Positions 35,720-45,429 of a DNA stretch of 64,000 bases are shown piece by piece. Both the position numbers and the translations under genes were made by a program. Position 1 is the stretch's first letter, and every line of letters begins with the position of its first letter. The DNA comes from Bacteroides sp. 214 (GTDB lineage Bacteria > Bacteroidota > Bacteroidia > Bacteroidales > Bacteroidaceae). The notes under the pieces were generated by a model that saw only the letters and a list, made by a program, of their open reading frames with translations, ran no database searches and was not told the DNA's origin. The stretch spans positions 185,845 to 249,844 of the forward strand of contig NZ_QVML01000001.1 of the NCBI RefSeq assembly GCF_010501015.1, given 5' to 3'.

Positions 35720-37528
35720 TTATTCGCAAGCAAGGTCATACGGCCATATTTCGCATGGAGGTGTATTGGCATAAATCAATGATCCGGCTACATCTACCAT
35801 AGGCCATATCTGATCTTCGTCTATTGGAATAAATTGAATCTGGTCATAGCGTGCTGCTGCACCACCGGCTGCAGTAGGTTCGAGGCGCAATGTGTGGCGT
35901 CCTGTACTTGTAACTTTGATAACTCCCCATAGGAATCCTGCCGATTTGTTGGTGATGTTTCTGGGGGTGTATTGCTTCCAACCTTCTTGTTCCATCTTGT
36001 CGTAGTCTAATTTGGTCTTCGCAGCATCCAAGAAGTGACGGGTGGAGTAACTCGTAGATTTGAAGATATTCGACAAAATCTGGTCTTCTTCATTCTCTTG
36101 CTTGAAGATAGCACGTACGCTGGTTCCTTTACTTTGTCTGCCGTAAGTTACCCACACTTTGTAGTTACCTTCAATCAGCAGCGGAAGTTTCATTTCAATC
36201 CATTGCACTACTTTGGTGCACACACGAATATCAACACGGTCGCCGTAGGTAAATAGATTATTGTCGTCATTCTTTGAAGGCATGCTGCAGATATAAGTTA
36301 CCGAAGGTTTGTTCTGTCCGTCCCATGTCATTTCCGAAAGTTCTCCTTTTTGGAACGAAACACTTGTTCCTGTCTTGCGGAATCCTTTCAGTGCTCTCAT
36401 TTCGGGTTGATCCATTTCCCAATATACACGATATGGTTTACGCTTCTTGATTTCCAAACTTCCTTCTACCAAGTGTATTACACCATTGGCACATGTTAAG
36501 TCAGAGTATTCACTTTCTTTTATTAATGGCATACCGTCTTCATCAATTTCATCTACTTTGAATTCATTGATAAGGATATCCAGCTCTTTTGTCATTTTGA
36601 AAGTTAATACTTCATTTGAACCGTACGTACTAAGTGCCGACGCATACATTAAGTCAGTAATGTATTTACGACCCGGTACGCAATGGTATTTAATGTAGTT
36701 GAGCAGCAGCTCATCATCTTCGGTCACATCGGGGGTGTTGCTGCGCAGACGAACCAGTAGGTCTTCTTTGGTTTCGATACCTAACTCAGCTAGTGCTTCA
36801 TTGGTATGCAGGAAGTACGTAACATATTTCTCATCATCCTTTACCTCTGTACTCGTGGAGCTATTTACCTTAGCTAACACATCCTCAAATCCGGTTTCAA
36901 GAATCCATTCTTTCATCATGGAAAATTGAGCATCGGGTAGTTCGGCAATTGTCTCCGCTACAGTTTTTGTTGCCAGTTTCAACGCTTTATCTATGACGTT
37001 GATATAACCATTACCTAGTACAACATCTTTCGTTAATATGCGCGACTCGCGGTTTATCTCAATATACACCTCACCGCTTGCGTCCGATTTGGTCGCTGTG
37101 GTAAGGTAGTGTTTCTTGATATTTTGCGAAGGCATACGTCCATCCACAAATTCGCTGGTAGGAATACTGTCATTGATGATGTGGAAACCTACAATAGCTT
37201 CTGCCGCTTCTTTACTGATGGTTTCGAGTGACAACCCTTCTTTGTTGAGGTATTCTTTAACAGCCTCATCGGTTGGCACAAAGCAGGTGTATGAACCATA
37301 TGCATGAAGCATACCGCGATAATCGGCTTTCTCAACCAACGCGAGAAAAGAAGTGAGGTTGTTTTGCTCCATATATTCGTCAATCATGGGAACCTCCGCC
37401 GTTTTGTACGTAGAGTTTGCCAGATCGTCTTCGCAAGCAATAGTACCTGCTATCAGCAGTGTCAGAACCATCAGATAGCTACACCATTTGGTGTGTGCTT
37501 TATTCATTACATTATTCAAACGTTTCAT
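35720..37528 (-). CDS. fasciclin (FAS1) domain lipoprotein, second in tandem
   Basis: 602 residues; lipobox IAGTIAC-EDDL. FAS1 domain 1 (about 40-190) has SYTCFVPTDEAVKEYL and AEAIVGFHIIND; a second (about 200-360) has YVTYFLHTNEALAELG and ANGVIHLVEGSLEI. The C-terminal part (about 370-602) contains YKVWVTYGRQSKG and GRHTLRLEPT, near-identical in layout to the next gene's tail, so the two genes are diverged duplicates. It lies 19 nt after SusD 37547 and overlaps the open frame of 34008. Function inferred as above. Confidence 0.75.
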   Translation of the reverse strand: MKRLNNVMNKAHTKWCSYLMVLTLLIAGTIACEDDLANSTYKTAEVPMIDEYMEQNNLTSFLALVEKADYRGMLHAYGSYTCFVPTDEAVKEYLNKEGLSLETISKEAAEAIVGFHIINDSIPTSEFVDGRMPSQNIKKHYLTTATKSDASGEVYIEINRESRILTKDVVLGNGYINVIDKALKLATKTVAETIAELPDAQFSMMKEWILETGFEDVLAKVNSSTSTEVKDDEKYVTYFLHTNEALAELGIETKEDLLVRLRSNTPDVTEDDELLLNYIKYHCVPGRKYITDLMYASALSTYGSNEVLTFKMTKELDILINEFKVDEIDEDGMPLIKESEYSDLTCANGVIHLVEGSLEIKKRKPYRVYWEMDQPEMRALKGFRKTGTSVSFQKGELSEMTWDGQNKPSVTYICSMPSKNDDNNLFTYGDRVDIRVCTKVVQWIEMKLPLLIEGNYKVWVTYGRQSKGTSVRAIFKQENEEDQILSNIFKSTSYSTRHFLDAAKTKLDYDKMEQEGWKQYTPRNITNKSAGFLWGVIKVTSTGRHTLRLEPTAAGGAAARYDQIQFIPIDEDQIWPMVDVAGSLIYANTPPCEIWPYDLACE

Positions 37529-37546
37529 AATGGTATCATTTATGGG

Positions 37547-39139
37547 TTAATTTTTATAGAAATTGTTTTGTACGAGCAACGGGTTTGCTTCCAACTCATC
37601 TTTATAGATGGGCAGGTAGTGGCTCTCGTAATTCTTGTACTTTGTTTGCAAGCTCTGTACCTTTTCGGCAGGAGCACTCCACAATGCCAGTTCCATGAGG
37701 TAATCCAGCCCGTCATAATTATTGCGTTTGGCTTGACGCAATACATCAAACCAGCGTTTGCCTTCGTAAGCCAGTTCACGAGCTCGTTCTTGTAGTATAA
37801 AACGCTCCATGGTGCTACCGTCGTAGGTGGTTTCTCCATAAGTAAGGTCGGTTGCCTCTACAGCATTGGCTCTGGCACGTACCTTTTCAAGTGCTTCTCT
37901 TGCCTCTTGCATATACTCCTGACTATCGGCAGCAACAGCCATTTGAGTCAAGGCTTCCGCTTTCATCAGGTATATTTCCGCCAAGCGGTAGATAATGTAA
38001 TTGGCAGTCATTTCTGTTTCAGCTCTTTCGGCTGCACCAATTCCTGTTCCGGTATATTTCCAGATGTAACCTCTGTTGGACAATAAACCTTCGCGAATGT
38101 CATAATAGTCCTTATCGTCTTTATTGGTTGGAATAAAGAATTGATCCGACAACACATCTGTTCTTGCCATAATCGTACCTCTACTTAGTCTCATTAAGCT
38201 CCAGAAAGGATTGGTATGCTCGGTAGAGAATTGCAATTCAAAGATACTTTCCACACAGTTGCCCTGAAAGTACATCACATTGAACAACTCTTGTATATCC
38301 GATTCATTGGCATGATAAACAACATCGAAATCTTCTTCTGTTTCGCCTTCGAGAAGTATCTCTTCGCGTTTTACGGGAACAAGAGCGAACTGACCCGATT
38401 TGATGATTTCATCGCACAGTTTGTTACATTCCTCGTAGTTTTCCATCCACAGATAGATGTCTGCCAGAAGTGCCTTTACAAACCAGACAGTTGCTTTTCC
38501 TTTGTTTTTTTCACTGCTGCCGTAGCTATAAGGTATATTTTTCTCGGCAGCTCTCAGGTCGGTAATTAAGGAGTTTAGAACCGTTGCAGCCGGACTTTTG
38601 GCAATGTTCATGTTTTGCGATGTATCAATATAAGCACCTTCTGTAAGTGGTACATCGCCAAAGGTACGTACCAAATAGAAATACATCAAACTACGTATTG
38701 CAACGGCTTGGGCTTCATACTCTGCCAACATTTTATCCGTAAACGAGGGGTCTTTGGCTTGTACACCCGGTGCAAATTCCAATACGGTATTACACAGGTT
38801 AATGGTGTTGTAGAAGCTGTTCCACTTGCAATATACATTTTGGTCGGAGATTTCACCCTCGATGGCACGTTGCACATCGGCTATTTTTCCGGTGGTACCC
38901 GATTGAATCAAGTCCGCGCGAAATTCTCCGTAGAAGAACATACGTGTAACGAGGTCTTTGTTTATGCAAGAAGCATAAATACCTGTTACGGCAGCGTGTA
39001 CATCCTCTTTTGTACGCCAGAATTTACCTCTGGGAACTCCGTCGTTCGGCTCCAGATTGAGCCATTCTTCACATCCTCCCATTGTTAGCGCAAGTGCCGA
39101 CATGAGTAGGAATACGTATATGTTTTTATATCTTTTCAT
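37547..39139 (-). CDS. SusD/RagB family outer-membrane lipoprotein
   Basis: 530 residues; lipobox TMGGC-EEWLNLEPND. SusD signatures include VAIRSLMYFYLVRTFGDVPL, the helix-turn-helix repeats YRLAEIYLMKAEALTQ, and AYEGKRWFDVLRQAKRNN near the C-terminus. This is the second SusD of the unit, paired with SusC 39153 (13 nt upstream). It binds glycan at the outer surface and lids the transporter. Confidence 0.93.
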   Translation of the reverse strand: MKRYKNIYVFLLMSALALTMGGCEEWLNLEPNDGVPRGKFWRTKEDVHAAVTGIYASCINKDLVTRMFFYGEFRADLIQSGTTGKIADVQRAIEGEISDQNVYCKWNSFYNTINLCNTVLEFAPGVQAKDPSFTDKMLAEYEAQAVAIRSLMYFYLVRTFGDVPLTEGAYIDTSQNMNIAKSPAATVLNSLITDLRAAEKNIPYSYGSSEKNKGKATVWFVKALLADIYLWMENYEECNKLCDEIIKSGQFALVPVKREEILLEGETEEDFDVVYHANESDIQELFNVMYFQGNCVESIFELQFSTEHTNPFWSLMRLSRGTIMARTDVLSDQFFIPTNKDDKDYYDIREGLLSNRGYIWKYTGTGIGAAERAETEMTANYIIYRLAEIYLMKAEALTQMAVAADSQEYMQEAREALEKVRARANAVEATDLTYGETTYDGSTMERFILQERARELAYEGKRWFDVLRQAKRNNYDGLDYLMELALWSAPAEKVQSLQTKYKNYESHYLPIYKDELEANPLLVQNNFYKN

Positions 39140-39152
39140 TTATCGTGTGAAT

Positions 39153-42100
39153 TTAGAAAGTTGCACTAAAGGTTAATGTTATATCTCTGGAACGAGGTAC
39201 TGTGGCATCATCCACTCCTCCTGCGAAGGGGTCGGACTTAATCTTGATTTCCGGGTCGAGACCTGTGTAGTTCGTCCAGATATAAAGATTCTGTACAATG
39301 GCAGAGATGGAAGCATCTTTGAACATCGTCTTGTTCAGTAGCTTTTTGGGGAATGTGTATTTCACAGTCAGCGACTTCCAGCGCAAGAACGAGCCATCTT
39401 CCACATATCTATCCGATCCTAAGTAGTTGTACCCTTTTTTATAGAGTGCTCGTGGCAATAGGTCGGCAGGCGCTTCGGATTCATCGTTGTAAGGATGACG
39501 CCAACGCTTCAAAACGGCCGTACTTTGGTTATTGAATGTATACATGCTCTCCATATTCATCTTGGCATTGTTCATAATGTCGTTACCATAACGGAAGTTG
39601 AAGTAGGCATTTACCGTAATGTTTTTATATTTAATACTCGGACCGAAACCTCCCGTAAAACGAGGGTTGGAGTTACCTAAGTACACAATGTCTTGATAGT
39701 CTATGTTACCATCTTTGTTGATATCTTCGTACTTCGCATCACCCGGTTGGAACGCATAATCAAGAGAAGGATAACCAAAGCGCATTTGCACCGGTATTCT
39801 CTCACCGCTATCGTTGTAGGTGTAGATTTTGTTTCCTTTGGCATCGCGGGCAATGGTTTGGTCTTCGTTCAGATACACACCTTTATATCTGTATCCATAG
39901 AACGAACCAATCGGTTGATTCAGCTCAAAGCGACGCAGGTATTTGCCATTGGCAACAGTAGAGCCTTTTTCCATCGGATATTGCTCGGATATTTCGCGAA
40001 TGGTATTTTGGTTGTGTGCAATGTTGAAGTTGAAGCTAACTCTCCAATTCTTATTGCGATAAGGCACTGTGTTGATAGAGAGCTCCCAACCTTTGTTATC
40101 CATCACACCAGCGTTGATATCGGTAGTGGAAAACCCTGTTGTAGAAGGTATTACTAAACCATAGAAGAATTGATCTGACGATTTTTTGTTATACCAGTCG
40201 AATTCTACGTTTATACGATTCTTCAGCACAGCGAAGTTTACCACGATATTGTGTTGTGTCGATTTCTCCCAGCGAAGGTTTACACCCTCCAGATTGGCAG
40301 GATAAACACCGGCCTCGCCCAAATAGGTGTAATCGTAAATAGAGTAGAGGCTGATGTGTCTGAAGTCGTACTTAGGCTGATTCCCGTTTATACCGTAGCT
40401 ATAGCGCAAACTAAACTCATCCAGAAACGAGCTGGTAAGTGCTTTCATAAATGGTTCGCCCGATACGCGCCAACGTACAGATGCACTAGGGAAGGTACCC
40501 CAACGATAGTTCTCTCCAAATCGGGTGCTGGATTCTGTACGAACATTGGCTCCCACAAAGTAACGATCCATAAATCCGTAGTGCATGTCGGCATAAGCGG
40601 AAACGCTACGACTAAGCGATTTGGACGAAGCAATTCCAATAATGGTTTGTCCAGCCACACGCGAAGGATTGGATGGGTCGGTCATATACGGACTGGCATT
40701 GTTACCGGTTGTGGCACGATACATTTGCGAAGTCTTTTCGGATGTGCTCAATCCAAATACTCCTGAGAAGCTATGATTCTCTATCTCATGACTGAGAATC
40801 AGCTTGTTGAATGTTTGGATAGAAAAAGCTTCCTGGTCTTTGTCATCGGCACGGTTTACACTGATTTCATTCCATGGACGACCCGTAGCTGTTTGTGGCA
40901 AGAAAGCTTTTGATTTGTCATTCAGGATATCCAAACCTACATCGAGTTGGTAGCGCAACCATGTCAACGGGTGATAAGAAAGCGATAGATTCGATGTGAT
41001 ACGGTCGTTTGTAATGCGATACATACCTTCGTTTGCCATAGCTACGGGGTTATAGTAACCACCTTTAGCTGCGGTAGAGCTCCACTGTCCCTGAGGCGAT
41101 GTAAGCGGAGTAAAGTAATTGCCGGTGAGTTGTCCCAAGTGATTGTATTCGTAAATACTCATATTGGGCATACGGTTGTATGCCATACCGCTCACATCCA
41201 CGTTCTTGTCTAAGTAGCTAATGTAGTTCTTGTCGTTTACTCCATGCGTATACGCCATACTTGCTTTGAACTTTATCTTTTCGGATACGTTGTAGTCTAC
41301 ATTCAAACGCGCGCTGATACGGTTGTAAGAGGTTCCGATTACACCACCTTTCTGGTCGTAATAACCAGCCGACGCACGATATTGTGCTTTTGATCCACCT
41401 CCACTGATGGATACGTTATGGTCTTGGGTAAAACCGGTTTGTCTTACAGCATCATACCAGTTGGTGTTTTGTCCGTAGTTGTAGAAGTAAAACGGTTGGT
41501 TTACATCATACGCAAACTCCGGATAAGCTTTAGGGTCGTAGAGCGTTCCACTGTTATAGAGTGCTTCCTGAATCATGGTTACATACTCTTCTCCACTCAG
41601 GGTAGGGATGGCTTTTACTTTTTCTTTGAAAGTAGCCTTGAATGAGTAAGATACACGTGGTTTGCTTACCGCACCACGTTTGGTGGTGATTTGCAATACC
41701 CCATTGGCTCCTTTAGAACCCCAGATGGCTGTTGCTGCCGCATCTTTCAATACGGTAATTTCCATGATGTCTTCGGGAGCAATACTCAACATTTGCGAAT
41801 ATTCCTCTTCGTCGGCACTGGCAAAATCGAAGTCGGCAGATATTTCTGTTTCAAACGGAAAACCATCTACCACGATAAGTGGTTGTGTGTTTCCATTGAT
41901 GGAACTTGTACCACGGATACGAATGTCCATCCCTGTACCCGGTGCACCCGAACCTCCTACGATGTCTACCCCTGCGATACGTCCTTGTAACGCGTCGTCG
42001 ATACCGGCACCTGCCATGTCATCGGCAATCTCGGAAATGGAGATGCGTTTAGCGGAAATGGTGAGGTTTTTCTCGTTAATGTTCATCATACCGGTGTTTA

Positions 42101-42476
42101 CACGGCGTTCGGCTACGATTTCAACGCCTTCCAGTACAGCGGCGTCATCTTCCATTTCTATAGTGAAATTGGTTTTGTTCTTTATTTCTGCTTTGTATTC
42201 TTTAAATCCCATATAGGACACCACCAGCTTATCGCCGGCTTTGGGTTCGGTAAGAATACTAAAGTTACCATCAAGGTCGGTCGAAGCGTGGTTTATTACA
42301 CGTTCGTCTTTATTTACTAACAATACGTTTGCCGAGGGAAGTCCTTCTTTATCGAAAGCGGCTATTACTTTCCCACGAATCATTACTTTGCTGCCTTGAG
42401 CCAAAATTAATCCCGGCAGGAAGCACAAGCATATCAAAACAAGGTATTTATTGATTGTTTTTTGCATGTCATTCAT
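39153..42476 (-). CDS. SusC/RagA TonB-dependent transporter
   Basis: 1107 residues: signal peptide, CarboxypepD_reg-like domain (about 30-115, RGKVIAAFDKEGLPSANVLL), plug with GIDDALQGRIAGVDIVGGSG and the IRGTSSINGNTQPLIVVDG motif, and barrel ending ITLTFSATF. The TonB-box segment is also unusual (LEGVEIVAERRVNTGM). SusC-type pore for pectic oligosaccharide import, with SusD 37547. It starts 8 nt after FAS1 42485. Confidence 0.93.
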   Translation of the reverse strand: MNDMQKTINKYLVLICLCFLPGLILAQGSKVMIRGKVIAAFDKEGLPSANVLLVNKDERVINHASTDLDGNFSILTEPKAGDKLVVSYMGFKEYKAEIKNKTNFTIEMEDDAAVLEGVEIVAERRVNTGMMNINEKNLTISAKRISISEIADDMAGAGIDDALQGRIAGVDIVGGSGAPGTGMDIRIRGTSSINGNTQPLIVVDGFPFETEISADFDFASADEEEYSQMLSIAPEDIMEITVLKDAAATAIWGSKGANGVLQITTKRGAVSKPRVSYSFKATFKEKVKAIPTLSGEEYVTMIQEALYNSGTLYDPKAYPEFAYDVNQPFYFYNYGQNTNWYDAVRQTGFTQDHNVSISGGGSKAQYRASAGYYDQKGGVIGTSYNRISARLNVDYNVSEKIKFKASMAYTHGVNDKNYISYLDKNVDVSGMAYNRMPNMSIYEYNHLGQLTGNYFTPLTSPQGQWSSTAAKGGYYNPVAMANEGMYRITNDRITSNLSLSYHPLTWLRYQLDVGLDILNDKSKAFLPQTATGRPWNEISVNRADDKDQEAFSIQTFNKLILSHEIENHSFSGVFGLSTSEKTSQMYRATTGNNASPYMTDPSNPSRVAGQTIIGIASSKSLSRSVSAYADMHYGFMDRYFVGANVRTESSTRFGENYRWGTFPSASVRWRVSGEPFMKALTSSFLDEFSLRYSYGINGNQPKYDFRHISLYSIYDYTYLGEAGVYPANLEGVNLRWEKSTQHNIVVNFAVLKNRINVEFDWYNKKSSDQFFYGLVIPSTTGFSTTDINAGVMDNKGWELSINTVPYRNKNWRVSFNFNIAHNQNTIREISEQYPMEKGSTVANGKYLRRFELNQPIGSFYGYRYKGVYLNEDQTIARDAKGNKIYTYNDSGERIPVQMRFGYPSLDYAFQPGDAKYEDINKDGNIDYQDIVYLGNSNPRFTGGFGPSIKYKNITVNAYFNFRYGNDIMNNAKMNMESMYTFNNQSTAVLKRWRHPYNDESEAPADLLPRALYKKGYNYLGSDRYVEDGSFLRWKSLTVKYTFPKKLLNKTMFKDASISAIVQNLYIWTNYTGLDPEIKIKSDPFAGGVDDATVPRSRDITLTFSATF

Positions 42477-42484
42477 CTCTTTAA

Positions 42485-44887
42485 TTATTGAACATGTGCT
42501 TTGAAAGCCAGGTATTTGTCGATGGCGTGAATCACCGACCGCGCACCCATATAGTTGCTCTTGGTGATACCGCGTATCACAGTTGCTTCGTTGATGCCTT
42601 CTACCTTTACTGTGTTACCTTCGGTTATGCTTTTGGGAGCAAATTTCAGTATTCCACCGGGCTTGGTAACTTCCATGGATGTTTTCTCGGCAATCAAGTC
42701 CAGCGAAGGTTCGTTTACCTTATATACCGTTGAAATGGTGTAGTTAGCGTAGTTGCCGGGCATCACTGCGGGTACACCGTCATCGGGAAGAACTGTTCCC
42801 GTAAGGAAACAGGCACTGATGAAGTCGGAGGCTTGTTTCTTGGCGGCTATATTGGCATCGGTTACATTAGCCAATGCAGGCAGGACTTTATCGGCAATGG
42901 CTTGTTCCATTTGGTCGTTCTGTGGAACGAGCACGGTGTAGAAACCGGAGTTGCTGATACCTGTAAGTACAGGATTTCCGTTGCTGTCTACTCCATGCAG
43001 TGTCTTATCTAAATAATTTTTGAACAAAGAGGCATCCGGGTTTTGAGCTACATATTCTGATATCGTAGTGTATAATCTGCGTTCTTCCCAACCCGCTACA
43101 TTGCTAGGGTCGGTGGTACGCGGACTATATTGTAATAATCCGTCCATAGAGAATACCTTCCCGTTGTTCAACGTAGCCAATTCGGTTACCTCTACCCATT
43201 CGTTGCTAAGGATATTACCCATAGCTTGCAGCTTGTTGTCTTTGAAGCGAACCATATCGCCATAGTCGTTCACGGCATAACCGAAACCATCGTAACCTAA
43301 CTCGGGCGAACCGCTAAAATCAACGATTTCAGCGTTGATATCTTCGTTCTTCACACGCATAAAGATACCCGAACGTAGTAACCTACGGATACGGTCATCT
43401 TTTGTGATGGTTCCCAATACATTGCTGTTGGTGTAAGTTTTGTCTATTTCGTTGTAATCGTAACCATCGGCAGCAAGCAGTGCATTAGAAGGTATGACGA
43501 TGTTTACATTGTGGTCGAGTTCTCCGGTAATGGAACTTTTCATCAACTCATCGCGCAAAGAGGTTAGTGTGTTGTTCAGCAACGCATTAATCCATGTGTA
43601 TTCCGGATTCAAAAGAATTTCGGAGTATACGGTTTCAAAATAGCGGCTCTTTATTACGTGGTCTATGTTGTACACAAATCCGTTGCTTGCCACATATTTA
43701 CCTGTAATACCATCTTCTTCGAACGAAGGACCGGTAGATCCGGCTGCGTTGAAGAACTCGCTATTTCCATTTTGGGCTACTTTATATTTGGATGGCCACA
43801 CCATGATATCTGCCTGATGCGCTTTGATGAAGTTGGTCAGTACATCGGTGGGCAGGTCGCTGATGGAGTTAGCATATTTCAGCAGTTTGTTGTTTATGAA
43901 TTCGCTCATAGCTTCGTTGCTCGGCACAAACAGGGTATAACCTTGTTCTTCCGAGTTGAAAGTAGAGCCACTCATGGTGTACTCCTCTATATTAGGAGAA
44001 TAAACCAGTCCGGCATATTTCTTCACATAGAGTGAGTTAATGTTTCTGTCGGGATACAAATCCTTATATACCTCTGTCAGCGCTTTGTATTCCTGATAGC
44101 TGGCAAAAAGATAAGTACCGTCCGTTTGATAATCCAACAATGACTTAAACATACTGTTTTCTTCGTGTTTTAACACTTCGTCGATGTTTTCGAGAGGATA
44201 AGGTACGGCATCTACTTCATGAATCACACCATTCATGGCATGAATATCTTTTGCCAAAACACTACCACCGGGAATGTTTAACCCCGAGAAATTGGTGTTA
44301 GGATAGAAGTGCGTGTAGTCGCTACTGTTCAATCCGTTGGTTTGGAAATAAGTATTCGTGAAGATGGGCAGGTATTTGTACGGAGTAACAACAGCCGTTG
44401 CCTCTTTCAGGTTGTCGACCACCCATTCGGTTTTTCCGTTTACCTGTTCCTGGTAAATGGTTTTGTAATAAGCGGTGTTCTTCTTGATGGAATTACCCAC
44501 AATCCATTCCGAAGACTTCAATACATCACCCAAGCGCGAAGACTCGAACTTGTTGTATACAAGCGAGTAACCGATAATTTTAGTCAGTTCTTCTTTGGGG
44601 ATTTGGCGAACATTCGTGTATCCTTTTTCGGCAAGGAACTTGGTGAATGCAGCATCATTTGGAGCAAATACGGTGTAGTTTCCCGCTCCATTTAATACGC
44701 GACTGTACAAGGTGGAATCTACCGCCTCAAGATACATGGAAAAATTTCCTTTTTCTTCCAGAATGGAATAAACAGAACCTTCCAACCAGTCGGGACGATC
44801 ATAGTGCGAATCTACTTCATTCTCACAACTTCCGAAGAAGAGTAGTAAGAGCAAAGACAGTGCACTTGTTTTCATGGCATCTCTCAT
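42485..44887 (-). CDS. multi-FAS1 lipoprotein, first gene of the operon
   Basis: 800 residues; lipobox FFGSC-ENEV; starts at 44887 or 44875 (MKTSALSLL). I count four FAS1 units from the box motif: GNYTVFAPNDAAFTKFL (about 68), GYTLFVPSNEAMSEFI (about 315), VNIVIPSNALLA (about 465) and GFYTVLVPQNDQMEQA (about 645). FAS1 domains mediate binding to glycans and proteins, here probably on the cell surface. The long leader upstream (44888-45429) holds a repeat element and candidate operators. Confidence 0.82.
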   Translation of the reverse strand: MRDAMKTSALSLLLLLFFGSCENEVDSHYDRPDWLEGSVYSILEEKGNFSMYLEAVDSTLYSRVLNGAGNYTVFAPNDAAFTKFLAEKGYTNVRQIPKEELTKIIGYSLVYNKFESSRLGDVLKSSEWIVGNSIKKNTAYYKTIYQEQVNGKTEWVVDNLKEATAVVTPYKYLPIFTNTYFQTNGLNSSDYTHFYPNTNFSGLNIPGGSVLAKDIHAMNGVIHEVDAVPYPLENIDEVLKHEENSMFKSLLDYQTDGTYLFASYQEYKALTEVYKDLYPDRNINSLYVKKYAGLVYSPNIEEYTMSGSTFNSEEQGYTLFVPSNEAMSEFINNKLLKYANSISDLPTDVLTNFIKAHQADIMVWPSKYKVAQNGNSEFFNAAGSTGPSFEEDGITGKYVASNGFVYNIDHVIKSRYFETVYSEILLNPEYTWINALLNNTLTSLRDELMKSSITGELDHNVNIVIPSNALLAADGYDYNEIDKTYTNSNVLGTITKDDRIRRLLRSGIFMRVKNEDINAEIVDFSGSPELGYDGFGYAVNDYGDMVRFKDNKLQAMGNILSNEWVEVTELATLNNGKVFSMDGLLQYSPRTTDPSNVAGWEERRLYTTISEYVAQNPDASLFKNYLDKTLHGVDSNGNPVLTGISNSGFYTVLVPQNDQMEQAIADKVLPALANVTDANIAAKKQASDFISACFLTGTVLPDDGVPAVMPGNYANYTISTVYKVNEPSLDLIAEKTSMEVTKPGGILKFAPKSITEGNTVKVEGINEATVIRGITKSNYMGARSVIHAIDKYLAFKAHVQ

Positions 44888-45178
44888 AGTTTCAATAATT
44901 GAATTAATAATATTTTGTGCGTTAATAATTTCGGTAGTGCAATGTTAGTACAATATAGGACATAGAGGCTTAAAAATAAGCACGCAGGAGGTGGAATATT
45001 TGGTCGGTTGCAAAAAATCCACAAAAAGTGTGCAGAAATTATACCTGTTGCACCATTATAAAATGATATTAAATGCCAACAAAAGTATGAGGTTATAATA
45101 GGAGAGGAGTGGAGAGATGTTCCTTGAAGGTTGAAAAATGTACAGTTACCTTTTTATGAACATGAGTAAACTGTGTAG
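44888..45178. other. intergenic leader of the FAS1 operon
   Basis: No gene is seen. On the minus strand it contains a possible -7 box TACTTTTG (45087-45080) and TTGTAC/TTGCAC-type words near 44935-44950 and at 45007 and 45047. No TTTG lies at a good -33 position, so the promoter is unresolved. Confidence 0.4.
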
Positions 45179-45400
45179 TGACTGTTTTTGTAGTAAGAAT
45201 ACAGTGGGAAACAGTTCGAAAAACAGTGAGAAGTGAAGCAGAAAACAGTCAGAAATGACACGGCTTAAAGCTCTTATTTCAAATGCTTATGGTATTTGTC
45301 TCGTCTGCCATAGGCATACGTCCTGTCTGCCATAAGCATACGAGTCATCTGCCATAAGCAAACGAGCCGTCTGCCATAAGCAAACGACTCGTCGTCCATA
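45179..45400 (-). repeat. composite 22-bp-phased intergenic element, copy 2
   Basis: The inverse of the element at 15781-15990. CTGCCATA units lie at 45305, 45327, 45349, 45371 and a degenerate one at 45393 (step 22). The inverted TATGG is at 45288, as in copy 1. The CAGTSA array is at 45246, 45224 and 45202, closed by TGACTG at 45179 (steps 22, 22, 23). Copy 2 has one more TATGG unit than copy 1. The spacer between the arrays is highly conserved, including GAGCTTTAAGC in reverse. Confidence 0.82.
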
Positions 45401-45429
45401 ATCATATAATAAAAATGAAGGGTGATTTT

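Noticed and set aside
44888..45178. Riboswitch or RNA gene in the FAS1 operon leader
   Set aside because: I looked for conserved helices and a terminator-antiterminator pair and saw none that I could support.
15781..45400. CRISPR array as an explanation of the 22-bp arrays
   Set aside because: The period of 22 bp is too short for repeat plus spacer, motif copies are degenerate, there are only 3-6 units per site and no cas gene is near.
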